The position numbers and the translations under genes were made by a program. The notes under the pieces were generated by a model. That model had not been told where the DNA came from and did not search any database. It saw nothing but the letters and a program-made list of their open reading frames with translations. Positions 39,878 to 49,169 of a stretch of DNA of 64,000 bases are shown here, in pieces (positions within the stretch are counted from its first letter, which is position 1; each line of letters opens with the position of its first letter). The stretch comes from Streptomyces cellostaticus. GTDB lineage: Bacteria; Actinomycetota; Actinomycetes; Streptomycetales; Streptomycetaceae. Where the stretch lies: positions 201,229-265,228 of the forward strand of contig NZ_KQ948025.1 of assembly GCF_001513965.1 (NCBI RefSeq), in the 5' to 3' direction.

Positions 39878-41194
39878 TCACCGGACCTCGATGAAAGCCC
39901 CGGCGTCCCGCTCCGGCCGCGGCCCCGGCTCCTCCGCAGGATGCCCGACCGCCACCGCCCCCATCGGGTCCCAGCCCTCCGGCAGGTCCAGCGCCTCGCG
40001 CACCACGTCCCGGCAGAACATCGTCGACGACACCCAGGCCGAGCCCAGCTGCTCCCCGGCCAGCGCGACCAGGAGGTTCTGTACCCCCGCGCCCGCCGCG
40101 ACCACGAACATCTCCCGCTCGGCGCCGTCGCGTCGCGCGTCCCCGTAGGTGTGCGAGCCGTCCATGACGAGGCAGGGCACGACCAAAGAGGGAGCGTTGC
40201 GCAGGAGGTCCCCGCGGCGGATCCGCCGGGCGATGGACTCCTCGGTTCTGCCGTCCCGCCGCAGGTCCGCGATCCAGGCGTCCCGCATCGCGTCGAGCAG
40301 CCGTACCCGCGACTCCTCGGACTCCAGCAGCACGAACCGCCAGGGCGTGGTGTGATGCGGCGCCGGGGCGGTCACCGCGGCGGCCACCGCGCGCCGTACC
40401 GCACCGGGATCGACGGGCTGGTCGGTGAAGGCCCGTACGGTACGCCGCTGGGTCACCGCCTCCCGGACCGCCTCGGAGGTGCCGAGCCGGAACATGTCGT
40501 CCCCCGCGCTGCGCACCAGCGCCCGCGCCCCCTCGCCGTCCTCCCGCGCCACCACGTGGGGCAGCCCGCGCACCACCGCGACCGGCCGCCCCGCCGCCTT
40601 GCCCTTGACCAGGTCACCGGCGGCGGCCAGCTCGTCCGCCGTGGCGACGACGGTGGCGACGAGCGGATTGCCGTACGCGTCCGTGCCCCCGCGCAGATCG
40701 TCCAGCACGTGCACCCCGGCGGCGCCGATCGCCACGTCCGTGATCCCCGATCGCCAGGGCCGCCCGAACGTGTCGGTCACGACGACACCCACGGTGACGC
40801 CGAGGGTTTCGCGCAGCCCCTCGCGGATCGCGCGCGCGGACGCGTCCGGGTCCTCGGGCAGCAACAGGATGGTCCCGGAGGGGGTGTTGGAGGCGTCCAC
40901 GCCGGCGGCGGCCATGACCAGGCCGTGCCGGTTCTCCACGATGCGCAGCGTGCCGCGCCGGGCCACCACCCGCACGGTCTCGGCGTCGATCGCGGCCTCC
41001 CGGTCGGCCGCCTCGACGATCCGGCCCTCGGCCTTGGAAACGATCTTGGATGTGACGAGCACCACGTCCCCGTCGGCCAGGCCGGGCTCGGTCGCGACGA
41101 TCAGCTTGGCCAGGTCGTCGCCCGGCTGCACCTCGGGGATGCCGGACAGGGCCCAGACCCGGTACTCCGGGTTCTGCGCACGCTCCTCGCTCAC
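39878..41194 (-). CDS. fbiB: Coenzyme F420:L-glutamate ligase, two-domain FbiB
   Basis: 438 residues from a GTG overlapping the fbiA stop (GTGA). The N-terminal CofE-like ligase domain has ALSGIPEVQPGDDLAKLI, VLVTSKIVSKAEGRI, VVTDTFGRPWRSGITDVAIG and GGTDAYGNPL. The C-terminal nitroreductase-like domain (from about 245) has TQRRTVRAFTDQPVD, VVAAGAGVQNLLVAL and GWDPMGAVAVGHPAEEP. It adds glutamates to F420-0 and, in the two-domain actinobacterial form, reduces dehydro-F420. It forms an operon with fbiA. Confidence 0.94.
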   Translation of the reverse strand: MSEERAQNPEYRVWALSGIPEVQPGDDLAKLIVATEPGLADGDVVLVTSKIVSKAEGRIVEAADREAAIDAETVRVVARRGTLRIVENRHGLVMAAAGVDASNTPSGTILLLPEDPDASARAIREGLRETLGVTVGVVVTDTFGRPWRSGITDVAIGAAGVHVLDDLRGGTDAYGNPLVATVVATADELAAAGDLVKGKAAGRPVAVVRGLPHVVAREDGEGARALVRSAGDDMFRLGTSEAVREAVTQRRTVRAFTDQPVDPGAVRRAVAAAVTAPAPHHTTPWRFVLLESEESRVRLLDAMRDAWIADLRRDGRTEESIARRIRRGDLLRNAPSLVVPCLVMDGSHTYGDARRDGAEREMFVVAAGAGVQNLLVALAGEQLGSAWVSSTMFCRDVVREALDLPEGWDPMGAVAVGHPAEEPGPRPERDAGAFIEVR

Positions 41195-42150
41195 GCTCCC
41201 CGCACCTCCTCGGCCAGCGCCAGCGCCTCCCGCACCATCTGCGTGGTGGCGTCCAGGTCGGTCATCATCAGCGGCACGGCCCGGCAGCGGATCCCGTCCG
41301 CCTCGATCCGCTCGACCGCGCCCGCGTCCACGGTGTCGACCAGCCAGCCGTCCAGCAGCCCCGAGCCGTAGTGCTCGGCGACCGCCGCGGCCGTGGACTC
41401 CACGCCGACCGCGGCGAGCACCTTGTCGGCCATCCCGCGCACGGGTGCGTCGCCGACGATGGGTGACAGGCCCACCACCGGCACGCCCGCCTCCGCGATC
41501 GCCTCCCTGATGCCCGGCACGGCGAGGATCGTGCCGATGGACACGACCGGGTTGGACGGCGGGAAGAGGATGACGTCCGCCTGGCCGATCGCCTCCAGGA
41601 CCCCCGGCGCGGGCTTGGCCTGCTCGGCGCCGACCGGCACGACCGCCTCGGCCGGGACCGAGGCCCGCAGCCGAACCCAGTACTCCTGGAAGTGGATCGC
41701 CTTGCGCTCGCCGTCGATCTCGGCGGCCACGTGCGTCTCCACGCGGTCGTCGGTCATCGGGATCAGCTTCACACCCGGCTTCCAGCGGTCGCACAGCGCC
41801 TCGGTGACCGCGCTCAGCGGATAGCCCGCACCCAGCATCTGCGTCCGCACGATGTGCGTGGCGAAATCCCGGTCGCCGAGCCCGAACCACTCCGGGCCGA
41901 CGCCGTAGGCCGCCAGTTCCTCTTTGAGGCGGAAGGTCTCGTCGGCCCGCCCCCAGCCCTGCTCCTCGTTGATGCCGCCGCCCAGCGTGTACATCACCGT
42001 GTCGAGGTCCGGGCAGACCTTCAGCCCGAAGAGGTGGATGTCGTCGCCGGTGTTGCCGATGACCGTGATGTCCGCGTCCGGTGCCGCCTGCTTGAGACCG
42101 CGCAGGAACCGGGCACCACCGATGCCGCCTGCCAGAACCACAATGCGCAT
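41191..42150 (-). CDS. fbiA: 2-phospho-L-lactate / phosphoenolpyruvate transferase (CofD)
   Basis: 319 residues from the ATG at 42150 (MRIVVLAGGIGGARFLRGL), the standard start of this family; ten in-frame upstream codons are unlikely. Further motifs: ITVIGNTGDDIHLFGLKVCP, LGDRDFATHIVRTQML, ILFPPSNPVVSIGTILAVPG, GLSPIVGDAPVRGMADKVL. It joins the phospho-carboxylate moiety to Fo, giving (dehydro)F420-0. No Shine-Dalgarno precedes the ATG, so the transcript may be leaderless. It is coupled to fbiB. Confidence 0.95.
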   Translation of the reverse strand: MRIVVLAGGIGGARFLRGLKQAAPDADITVIGNTGDDIHLFGLKVCPDLDTVMYTLGGGINEEQGWGRADETFRLKEELAAYGVGPEWFGLGDRDFATHIVRTQMLGAGYPLSAVTEALCDRWKPGVKLIPMTDDRVETHVAAEIDGERKAIHFQEYWVRLRASVPAEAVVPVGAEQAKPAPGVLEAIGQADVILFPPSNPVVSIGTILAVPGIREAIAEAGVPVVGLSPIVGDAPVRGMADKVLAAVGVESTAAAVAEHYGSGLLDGWLVDTVDAGAVERIEADGIRCRAVPLMMTDLDATTQMVREALALAEEVRGA

Positions 42151-42181
42151 GGGCCCAAGTCTGGCAGGCGGGTACGACAAC

Positions 42182-42258
42182 GCGTCAGGCGGTCAATCGC
42201 CAATCGGGCGGTCGATTCGCCGATCAGGCGGTCACGCGTCGATCAGGCGGTCACCGCG
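42182..42258. repeat. Tandem array of four ~20-bp units containing a stop codon
   Basis: Degenerate units such as CGATCAGGCGGTCACGCGT (42221) and CGATCAGGCGGTCACCGCG (42240), with two more divergent units at 42182 and 42201. On the minus strand the unit reads GTGACCGCCTGATCG, that is, the last codons (V-T-A-stop) of the dioxygenase gene repeated downstream. Confidence 0.75.
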
Positions 42259-42749
42259 CGCGGCTCGGTGCGCGCCTCGCAGTGCGGGGAGGTGTGCATG
42301 GGCATCGCGGTCAGGCCCGGGTAGTAGACGTGCAGGCTCACCGCCGGCTCCAGCGCGTCGTTCACCACCTCGTGCACGTACCCCGGCGCGAACACCCGCT
42401 GTGCGCCGGCGGCCAACGCGCGCGTGCCGCGCTCGGTGCGCTCGGTCAGCGTGCCCTCCAGGACGGTGAGGACACCGGAGGAGCGGCCGTGGTCGTGCAG
42501 TCCGCTGCCCTGCCCGGGCACCCAGGACAGCAGCCACACCTCGTAGCCGGGGCCGGTGCGCAGCCGGTGGTACCAGCGCGTGGTGGCGTCGTAGCGGACG
42601 AGGTGCGCCCACTGCGAGCGGTCGGCGGTGATGGCGCGGGCGAGACCCACGAACTCGGCGACGGTGGCCGGGTGCTCGCGCGGCGGCTGGAGCAGATGCG
42701 GGACTTCGAGGATGTCGCCGGCGATCTGGAGGTCGTTGTCACTGTTCAT
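42243..42749 (-). CDS. Cysteine-dioxygenase-family cupin protein
   Basis: 168 residues. Cupin signatures: WLLSWVPGQGSGLHDHGRSS (metal-binding H-x-H), a later GTLTERTER segment and the second cupin motif with the His of VFAPGYVHEVVNDALEPAVS, then HVYYPGLTAMPMH. The family oxidises cysteine or related thiols with non-haem iron. The substrate is inferred from family only. Its 3' end lies in a tandem repeat. It is divergent from whiB across a long gap. Confidence 0.88.
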   Translation of the reverse strand: MNSDNDLQIAGDILEVPHLLQPPREHPATVAEFVGLARAITADRSQWAHLVRYDATTRWYHRLRTGPGYEVWLLSWVPGQGSGLHDHGRSSGVLTVLEGTLTERTERGTRALAAGAQRVFAPGYVHEVVNDALEPAVSLHVYYPGLTAMPMHTSPHCEARTEPRAVTA

Positions 42750-43372
42750 GGGAGTGCTGTGATTCCTCGGCGGAAGAGTGGAGTGCCCTGAACTGGAGGT
42801 TCTGCAAAGGAGGGAGCGGCCGGGTCAGGAGACTCGGCGCCAGCCGGAGCGCGTCGGCTCAACAGCTGGAACAGCAACAACAGCTACAGCGAACCCGGGC
42901 AGCACCGAGGGACCCGGCGGTGCGGGTCGAGGTGAGTGCCAAGTGCGCGAGCATGCCCCCTAGGACACCGGTTCACACCTGCACTGTCAACTCGGCGCCC
43001 GGAATGTGGGACATGTTTCACCTCATCCGGTTCATCTGTCAGGTGAAAGGTTTGTGCACCTAGATCACAGGACACATGGCGCACATCCGAGCGCTCAAGC
43101 CCCGCGGAACGCGATCGAACGCAGGGGCGTCCTTCTTCGTACAGGGATCTGTACGGGGTGCGCCGCCCCTCTGGGTCTCGTCTGCGCGTCAAGGTTTATG
43201 CCGATTTGAACACTTTCCGCACGGCCTTGGTTCCGCAGAGTGAATAACGGGCTCAATAGCAGATCTCGGCTTGACTCGCCCGGAGCAGCACACTTGTAAT
43301 TTCACTCGTGTCGTTCAGCCGAAATCGGTAACGGCTACGCACGGGGACGCGAAAGACAGACGAGGGGCGCAC
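42750..43372 (+). promoter_or_regulatory. Long regulatory region upstream of whiB
   Basis: 623 bases without a supported gene, unusually long here and more AT-rich toward whiB. TTGACT (43271-43276) and TGTAAT (43295-43300) are spaced 18 bp, a good vegetative-type promoter about 70 bases before the ATG. Known whiB genes have more than one promoter; further upstream starts could not be assigned. An AAC/AGC-rich stretch (about 42857-42895) is of unknown meaning. Confidence 0.6.
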
Positions 43373-43636
43373 ATGACCGAGCTGGTGCAGCAACTGCTGG
43401 TCGACGACGCGGACGAGGAACTCGGCTGGCAGGAGCGCGCGCTGTGCGCCCAGACCGACCCCGAGTCCTTCTTCCCCGAGAAGGGCGGCTCCACCAGAGA
43501 GGCCAAGAAGGTCTGCCTCGCCTGCGAGGTGCGCTCCGAATGCCTCGAGTACGCCCTCGCCAACGACGAGCGCTTCGGCATCTGGGGTGGTCTGTCCGAA
43601 CGTGAGCGCCGCAGGCTGAAGAAGGCCGCCGTCTGA
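43373..43636 (+). CDS. whiB: WhiB, sporulation-septation Fe-S transcription factor
   Basis: 87 residues from an ATG preceded by GAGGGG. Iron-sulfur ligands C25, C48, C51, C57 (LCAQTD; KVCLACEVRSEC), the sigma-contact G[I/V]WGG turn (FGIWGG, 68-73) and a basic tail RERRRLKKAAV are all present. As far as I recall it is identical or nearly so to S. coelicolor WhiB, which works with WhiA to stop aerial growth and start sporulation septation. It is monocistronic with a hairpin 70 bases downstream. Confidence 0.98.
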   Translation: MTELVQQLLVDDADEELGWQERALCAQTDPESFFPEKGGSTREAKKVCLACEVRSECLEYALANDERFGIWGGLSERERRRLKKAAV

Positions 43637-43705
43637 CCGGCCTTTGACCACTTCCTCGCCGCCGTCTTACCGAACGGCGCGACTTTCTGCACACGGACCA
43701 TGCGA

Positions 43706-43746
43706 ACGGCCCGTCGCCGGTGGGTTATCCACAGGCGGCGGGCCGT
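43706..43746 (+). terminator. Hairpin terminator after whiB
   Basis: ACGGCCCGTCGCC (43706-43718) pairs with GGCGGCGGGCCGT (43734-43746); 12 Watson-Crick pairs and one G-T, 15-base loop. Confidence 0.8.
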
Positions 43747-43849
43747 CTTCATGCCAAGCCGATAGTGTGGTCGCTCGTCCGAGACGCCCCGCTGTCCCCT
43801 CGGGGCACAGGCGTCCACCGCAGTCCATCGAACCGGGGCCCGTACCTCG

Positions 43850-46800
43850 ATGTCCGTGCACAGCCACCCGGCAGCCCATGACGGAGCTGCCACCCCTGAG
43901 TTCCCACGTCATGTGGTGACCGCGGTCCTCGTCTCCCACGACGGCGCCCGCTGGCTGCCCGACGCGCTCGCCGGGCTGCTCGGCCAGGAGCGCCCCGTCC
44001 AGTACGCGGTGGCGGCCGACACCGGCAGCGCGGACGACTCCGCCCGGCTGGTCACCGAGGCCCTCGGCGACGACCGTGTGCTGCACCTCGCCCGGCGCAC
44101 CGGCTTCGGCCAGGCCGTCGAGGAGGCGAGCCGCACCGCACCCGTCCTCACCCCCGACGAACTGCCGTACCTCAGGCGCCCCAGCGGCTGGGACCCCGTC
44201 ACGCGCTCATGGCGCGACGACGCCTACGACCTGCCGGAACTGCCGCACGGCGAGCCCATCCAGTGGCTGTGGCTGCTGCACGACGACTGCGCCCCCGAAT
44301 CGGACGCCCTCGCCCAGATGCTGCGCGTCGTCGACAACGAACTCGAACTGGGCCGCGACGACGTGGCGGTCGTCGGCCCCAAGCTGCGCGGCTGGTACGA
44401 CCGCCGGCAACTGCTGGAGGTCGGCGTCTCCATCGCCAACTCCGGCCGCCGCTGGACCGGCCTGGACCGCCGCGAACAGGACCAGGGCCAGCACGACCAC
44501 GTCCGCACCGTGCTGTCCGTCTCCACCGCCGGCATGCTCGTGCGCCGCGACGTCTTCGAACAGCTCGGCGGGTTCGACCGCCGACTGCCCCTGATGCGTG
44601 ACGACGTCGACCTGTGCTGGCGCGCCCACGCGGCCGGCCACCGCGTCCTCATCGCCCCCGAGGCCGTCGTACGGCACGCCGAGGCCGCCTCCCGCGAGCG
44701 CCGCACCGTCGACTGCGTGGGCCGCACCGCCGCCTCCCCGCACAAGGTCGACAAGGCCGGCGCCGTCTACACCCTCCTCGTCAACACCCGTGCCGCCGCG
44801 CTGCCCTGGGTGCTGCTGCGAGTCGTCCTCGGCACCCTCCTGAGGACCGTCGCCTATCTCGTAGGAAAGGTCCCCGGCCAGGCCGTCGACGAGATCCGCG
44901 GTCTGCTGGGCACCCTGCTGCGGCCCGAGCGGATCCTCGCCGGACGGCGCCGCCGCGGACCCTCGCAGATCGACAAGGGCGAACTGCGCCAGCTCTTCCC
45001 GCCGCCCGGCGCGACCGTCCGCGCCACCGCGGAACAGGTCGCGGGCAACTTCGCCGGCGGCTCCGACACCGACACTCCGGGGGCCGGCCGGCACGGCGGC
45101 GCCGTGGAGTCCGGGCCCGGCGGCGACGACGCCGACTTCCTGGAGATCGAGCAGTTCGCCCGGCTCAAGCGGATCGCCCGCAAGCCCGGCCCCGTGCTCT
45201 TCCTGGCCCTGCTCCTGGTCGCGCTCGCCGCCTGCCGCGCCCTGCTCGCGGGCGGCGCCCTTGCGGGCGGCGCCCTGCTGCCCGCCCCGGCCGGCGCCGC
45301 CGACCTCTGGTCCCGCTACGCGGACGTCTGGCACCCGGTGGCCGCGGGCGGCACCCCCTCCGCACCGCCCTACCTCGCCGTCGTGGCGGCCCTCGCCTCG
45401 ATCCTCTTCGGCTCCACCGGGCTCGCGGTCACCGTCCTGCTGATCTGCTCGGTGCCGCTGGCCGGCTGCACCGCCTACTTCGCCTCCCGGCCGCTCGTCA
45501 CCTCCCGCCTGCTGCGCGCCTGGGCCGCGATCGCCTACGCCTTCCTGCCCGCCGCCACCGGTGCCCTGGCCGGCGGCCGTATCGGCACCGCCGTCCTCGC
45601 CGTGCTGCTGCCGCTCATCGCGCGCGCGGGCATCGCCGCCGACGGCCTCGGAAACACTGCCGGGGCACGCGGCAGTTGGCGCGCCACCTGGGCCTACGCC
45701 CTGCTGCTGACCATCACGACCGCCTTCACGCCGATCGTCTGGCCCCTCGCCCTGACCCTCGGCCTCGGCGTGCTGGTGCTGCGCCGCGGAGACCTGGTCG
45801 CCCACGCCCTGCGCTTCCTCGCCCAGCTGGGCACCCCGCTGCTGGTCCTCGCCCCCTGGTCGCTGACGCTGCTGCCCTTCGGCTTCTTCCAGGAGGCCGG
45901 CCTGGACTACGGCCCCTCGGCCGCCTCCGCGGTCGACCTGCTCGGCGCCAGCCCCGGCGGACCCGGCACCGTGCACGGCCTGATGCTCATCGGCATCGTC
46001 CTCGCCGCCCTGGCCGCACTCCTGCGCTCCGAGCGTCAGTCGGGAATCCGGACCGCCTGGGCGGCCGCCCTGGTGGGCCTCGTCTTCGCCGTCCTGTCCA
46101 ACAAGTCCACCTGGGCCGGACCGGCCACCCTCGTCTACGGCATCGCCCTGCTGGCCGCCGCCGCACTCGGCGCCGACGGGGCACGCGCGCGCGTGGCCGA
46201 GCAGAGCTTCGGCTGGCGCCAGCCCGTCGCCGCCCTGATCGCCTTCGCCTCGGCCGCGGGCCCGCTGCTCGTCGCCGCCGGCTGGATGATCCGCGGCGCC
46301 GACGGCCCGCTGGAGCGCCGTGACCCGGTGCAGGTGCCCGCGTTCGTCGCCGAGGACGCCACCACCCGCGACCAGGCCCGCACCCTGATCCTCGACAGCG
46401 ACTCCACCGCACGCGTGCGCTACACCCTGGTCCGCGGCTCCGGCGCCCGTATGGGCGACGCCGAACTCGCCGCCGACGACGGAGAGAACGCGAAGCTGGA
46501 CAAGGTCGTCGCCAACCTCGTCGCCGGCTCCGGCGCCGACCAGGCCGGCCAGCTCGGCGGCTTCGCCGTGCGCTACGTCCTCGTCCACAAGGGCGCGCCC
46601 CGCGAGGTCACCCGTGTCCTGGACGCCACGCCCGGCCTGACCCGGCTCAGCCAGCAGAACGGCAGCGCCCTGTGGCGCGTCGACCAGCAGGTCTCTCGCG
46701 CCACCCTCGTGCCCGCGGGCGGCTCCGGAACGGCCCAGTCCGTCGCCGCCGGGCCGGTGGAGATCCACACCACCGTCCCCTCCGGATCGGGCAGCCGCGT

Positions 46801-47488
46801 CCTGCGCCTGGCCGACACCGCCTCCGACGGCTGGTCGGCCACCCTGGACGGCAAGCCGCTGACCCGCACCACGGTCGACGGCTGGGCCCAGGGCTTCCAG
46901 CTGCCCTCGGCCGGCGGCAGGCTCGACGTCACCTACGACGCCCCGGTCGCCCACACCGCCTGGCTGTGGGCCCAGGGCGCGCTGGCCGTCGTCCTCGTCG
47001 TCCTCGCCCTGCCCGGCCGCCGCCGCGACATCGACGACGACCTCCCCGAGGAGCAGCCGCTGCCCGCCCAGGCCACCGCGGCAGGGGAGGGCCGCCGCGC
47101 CCGCCGCCTGCGCGCCCAGGCCGAGGAACCGGCCGACCAGGAGCAGCCCGGGGTGCCGCCGCTCCCGCAGGAGGCCCCGGCCGCCGTCCCGCACCAGCAG
47201 CAGTACGCCGACTGGGACGCCGCCTCTTACCAGGGCACCGAGTACGCCGGCTACGGAGCCGACCAGTACCAGGGCACCGGCCAGTACCCGGCCGGCGGCT
47301 ACGACCAGCAGGCGTACCAGCCCGACCCCTACCAGAGCGGCCAGTACGACCCCTACGCCTACGGCGGTACGGCAGACCAGCTGCCGTACGACCCGACGGC
47401 GTACCAGCAGGGCTACGACCCGGCGTACGACCCGGCCCAGCACCCCCACGGCACCGGCAGCGAGCGCCCCGACGGGAGCCAGCAGTGA
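43850..47488 (+). CDS. Giant family 2 glycosyltransferase with multispanning membrane domain
   Basis: 1,212 residues. The N-terminal GT-A domain (about 20-310) has TAVLVSHDGARWLPDALAGL, LLHDDCAPESDAL (DD-type metal site) and RDDVDLCWRAHAAGHRVLIA (ED-like motif). The middle (about 440-820) has at least ten hydrophobic helices. A periplasmic beta-rich part (about 830-1040) follows, then a last helix (LWAQGALAVVLVVLALP) and a 150-residue cytoplasmic tail with repeated YQ-G/YDP units (YQGTEYAGYGADQYQGTGQY). It probably builds an exported wall polysaccharide. The stop overlaps the DUF5719 start, so both act together. It lies just downstream of whiB. Confidence 0.88.
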   Translation: MSVHSHPAAHDGAATPEFPRHVVTAVLVSHDGARWLPDALAGLLGQERPVQYAVAADTGSADDSARLVTEALGDDRVLHLARRTGFGQAVEEASRTAPVLTPDELPYLRRPSGWDPVTRSWRDDAYDLPELPHGEPIQWLWLLHDDCAPESDALAQMLRVVDNELELGRDDVAVVGPKLRGWYDRRQLLEVGVSIANSGRRWTGLDRREQDQGQHDHVRTVLSVSTAGMLVRRDVFEQLGGFDRRLPLMRDDVDLCWRAHAAGHRVLIAPEAVVRHAEAASRERRTVDCVGRTAASPHKVDKAGAVYTLLVNTRAAALPWVLLRVVLGTLLRTVAYLVGKVPGQAVDEIRGLLGTLLRPERILAGRRRRGPSQIDKGELRQLFPPPGATVRATAEQVAGNFAGGSDTDTPGAGRHGGAVESGPGGDDADFLEIEQFARLKRIARKPGPVLFLALLLVALAACRALLAGGALAGGALLPAPAGAADLWSRYADVWHPVAAGGTPSAPPYLAVVAALASILFGSTGLAVTVLLICSVPLAGCTAYFASRPLVTSRLLRAWAAIAYAFLPAATGALAGGRIGTAVLAVLLPLIARAGIAADGLGNTAGARGSWRATWAYALLLTITTAFTPIVWPLALTLGLGVLVLRRGDLVAHALRFLAQLGTPLLVLAPWSLTLLPFGFFQEAGLDYGPSAASAVDLLGASPGGPGTVHGLMLIGIVLAALAALLRSERQSGIRTAWAAALVGLVFAVLSNKSTWAGPATLVYGIALLAAAALGADGARARVAEQSFGWRQPVAALIAFASAAGPLLVAAGWMIRGADGPLERRDPVQVPAFVAEDATTRDQARTLILDSDSTARVRYTLVRGSGARMGDAELAADDGENAKLDKVVANLVAGSGADQAGQLGGFAVRYVLVHKGAPREVTRVLDATPGLTRLSQQNGSALWRVDQQVSRATLVPAGGSGTAQSVAAGPVEIHTTVPSGSGSRVLRLADTASDGWSATLDGKPLTRTTVDGWAQGFQLPSAGGRLDVTYDAPVAHTAWLWAQGALAVVLVVLALPGRRRDIDDDLPEEQPLPAQATAAGEGRRARRLRAQAEEPADQEQPGVPPLPQEAPAAVPHQQQYADWDAASYQGTEYAGYGADQYQGTGQYPAGGYDQQAYQPDPYQSGQYDPYAYGGTADQLPYDPTAYQQGYDPAYDPAQHPHGTGSERPDGSQQ

Positions 47489-48996
47489 ACCGCACCACCC
47501 TGTCCCTGATCGCCGGCACGACCGCGCTGGCCGCGGTCACCGCGTTCGCCGCGCTCGACACGCCCTCCGCGTCCGGCGCGGGCCCCGCAAAGACGGCGGC
47601 CGAGCTGCCCGTGGAGCGCACCAGCCTGCTGTGCCCCGCGCCGAGCATCTCCGACATCGCCGACACGTCGTACACGTCGTTCACGCCCGTCACCAAAGGC
47701 GCGGAGAGCGGCGGCAAGGCCGAACTCCAGGCGGCCACCGAGCAGTCGGCGGACGGTACGAGCGACACCAAGAAGGGCGGCAAGGACTCCAAGAAGAAGG
47801 CGGAGAAGCCGGTCCTCACCCCGAAGGAGCCCGGCACGCCGGTCACCGGCGACACCTCCGGCGCGGACGCGCCCGCGCTCATCGGCACCGCCGACGGGAA
47901 GTTCGCCCCCGGCTGGACCGTCCAGGAGACCACCGCCGTCGCCGCGGGCACCGGCCGCGGCCTCCAGGGCGTCAACTGCACCGCCGCCGACACCGAGTTC
48001 TGGTTCCCGGGCGCCAGCACGGCCGCCGACCGCACCGACTACGTGCACCTCACCAACCCGGACGACTCCGCCGCCGTCGTCGACATCGAGCTGTACGGCA
48101 AGGACGGCGCGATCAAGTCCACGGTGACGGACGGCTTCACGATCCCGGCGCACGCGAGCAAGCCGATTCTGCTCTCCACGCTCACCGACCAACGGCAGAC
48201 CGACCTGACCGTGCACGTCAGCGTGCGCAGCGGACGGGTGGGCGCGGCCGTGCAGGCCCTGGACGACAAGGTGGGCGGCGACTGGCTGGCCGCGGCCGCC
48301 GACCCGGCCGGCAGCCTGGTCCTGCCCGGCATCCCGAAGGACGCCACCGACGTCCGTCTGATCGCCTTCACACCCGGCGACGCCGACGCGGACCTGAAGG
48401 TCCGCCTGGCCTCGCCCGGCGGCCTGATCACCCCGGCCGGCAACGAGACCCTGCACGTCAAGTCCGGCATGACGACCGCGGTCGACCTCCGTGACGTCAC
48501 CCGCGGCGAGGCGGGCTCCCTGGTTCTCACCCCCACCGACCAGTCGGTGCCGGTCGTGGCGGCACTGCGCGTGGTCCGGGGCAAGGGAACCAGGCAGGAG
48601 ACGGCGTTCATCCCGGCCACGGCCCCCGTCGGCGCGCGCGCGACCTCGGCCGACAACAGCGGCAAGTCCACGACCCTTTCCCTGACCGCCCCCACCGGCA
48701 CCGCCACGGTCAAGGTCACCGCCTCGGCGGGCAGCGAGGGCGGCACCCCGGTGTCGAAGACCTACACGATCAAGTCAGGCACCACCCAGGACGTCGACGC
48801 CCCCGTCCCCTCGGGCCTGAAGGGCACCTACGCCCTCACGGTGGAGCCCGTCTCCGGCGCCCCGGTCTACGCCTCCCGGACCCTCTCGTCCACCGACTCC
48901 GGCGTCCCCGGCTTCACCATCCAGACCCTCCCCAGCGACCGGGGCCTGGTCTCGGTACCGGAAACGGACGAGGACTTGTCGATACTCCAGAAGTAG
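47485..48996 (+). CDS. DUF5719 family secreted/anchored protein
   Basis: 503 residues from a GTG overlapping the stop of the giant glycosyltransferase. An N-terminal signal anchor (TLSLIAGTTALAAVTAFAAL) precedes a long extracellular part with a Lys-rich linker (KKGGKDSKKKAEKP) and beta-sandwich repeats (VHLTNPDDSAAVVDIELYG; LLSTLTDQRQTDLTVHVSV; LTPTDQSVPVVAALRVV). DUF5719 proteins regularly follow this GT2 type in actinobacteria; I infer a complex for surface glycan export or attachment. No catalytic motif is visible. Confidence 0.85.
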   Translation: MNRTTLSLIAGTTALAAVTAFAALDTPSASGAGPAKTAAELPVERTSLLCPAPSISDIADTSYTSFTPVTKGAESGGKAELQAATEQSADGTSDTKKGGKDSKKKAEKPVLTPKEPGTPVTGDTSGADAPALIGTADGKFAPGWTVQETTAVAAGTGRGLQGVNCTAADTEFWFPGASTAADRTDYVHLTNPDDSAAVVDIELYGKDGAIKSTVTDGFTIPAHASKPILLSTLTDQRQTDLTVHVSVRSGRVGAAVQALDDKVGGDWLAAAADPAGSLVLPGIPKDATDVRLIAFTPGDADADLKVRLASPGGLITPAGNETLHVKSGMTTAVDLRDVTRGEAGSLVLTPTDQSVPVVAALRVVRGKGTRQETAFIPATAPVGARATSADNSGKSTTLSLTAPTGTATVKVTASAGSEGGTPVSKTYTIKSGTTQDVDAPVPSGLKGTYALTVEPVSGAPVYASRTLSSTDSGVPGFTIQTLPSDRGLVSVPETDEDLSILQK

Positions 48997-49024
48997 ACGA
49001 GGCACGCCACGGAGGCTGCGCAGT

Positions 49025-49147
49025 TGCGGGCAGTCGTGCCTCCCCCAGTGCCTTGGGGGCCTGGGGGACCCCCAGGGCGGCACGGGTGGGCGCAGCGGCA
49101 CCCCGCAAGCGCGGGCAGGCGAAACCCACCCCGCCCAGCCGCCGCAC
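49025..49147. repeat. Dispersed ~125-bp intergenic repeat, copy 2
   Basis: Matches 38649-38779 over most of its length and contains the same perfect CCTGGGGG-A-CCCCCAGG hairpin. It also lies between convergent genes (48996 and 49170), so it probably ends transcription in both directions. Confidence 0.85.
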
Positions 49148-49169
49148 CGGGCAACCACACAGCCCCGCC

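Noticed and set aside
43190..43220. Sigma-WhiG-type promoter (GCCGATTT) upstream of whiB
   Set aside because: The -10-like GCCGATTT has no TAAA at the required distance upstream.
43850..47488. Long minus-strand reading frame of about 1,080 codons opposite the glycosyltransferase
   Set aside because: Composition is Gly/Ala/Val-rich without domains; it is the antisense shadow of a GC-rich gene.
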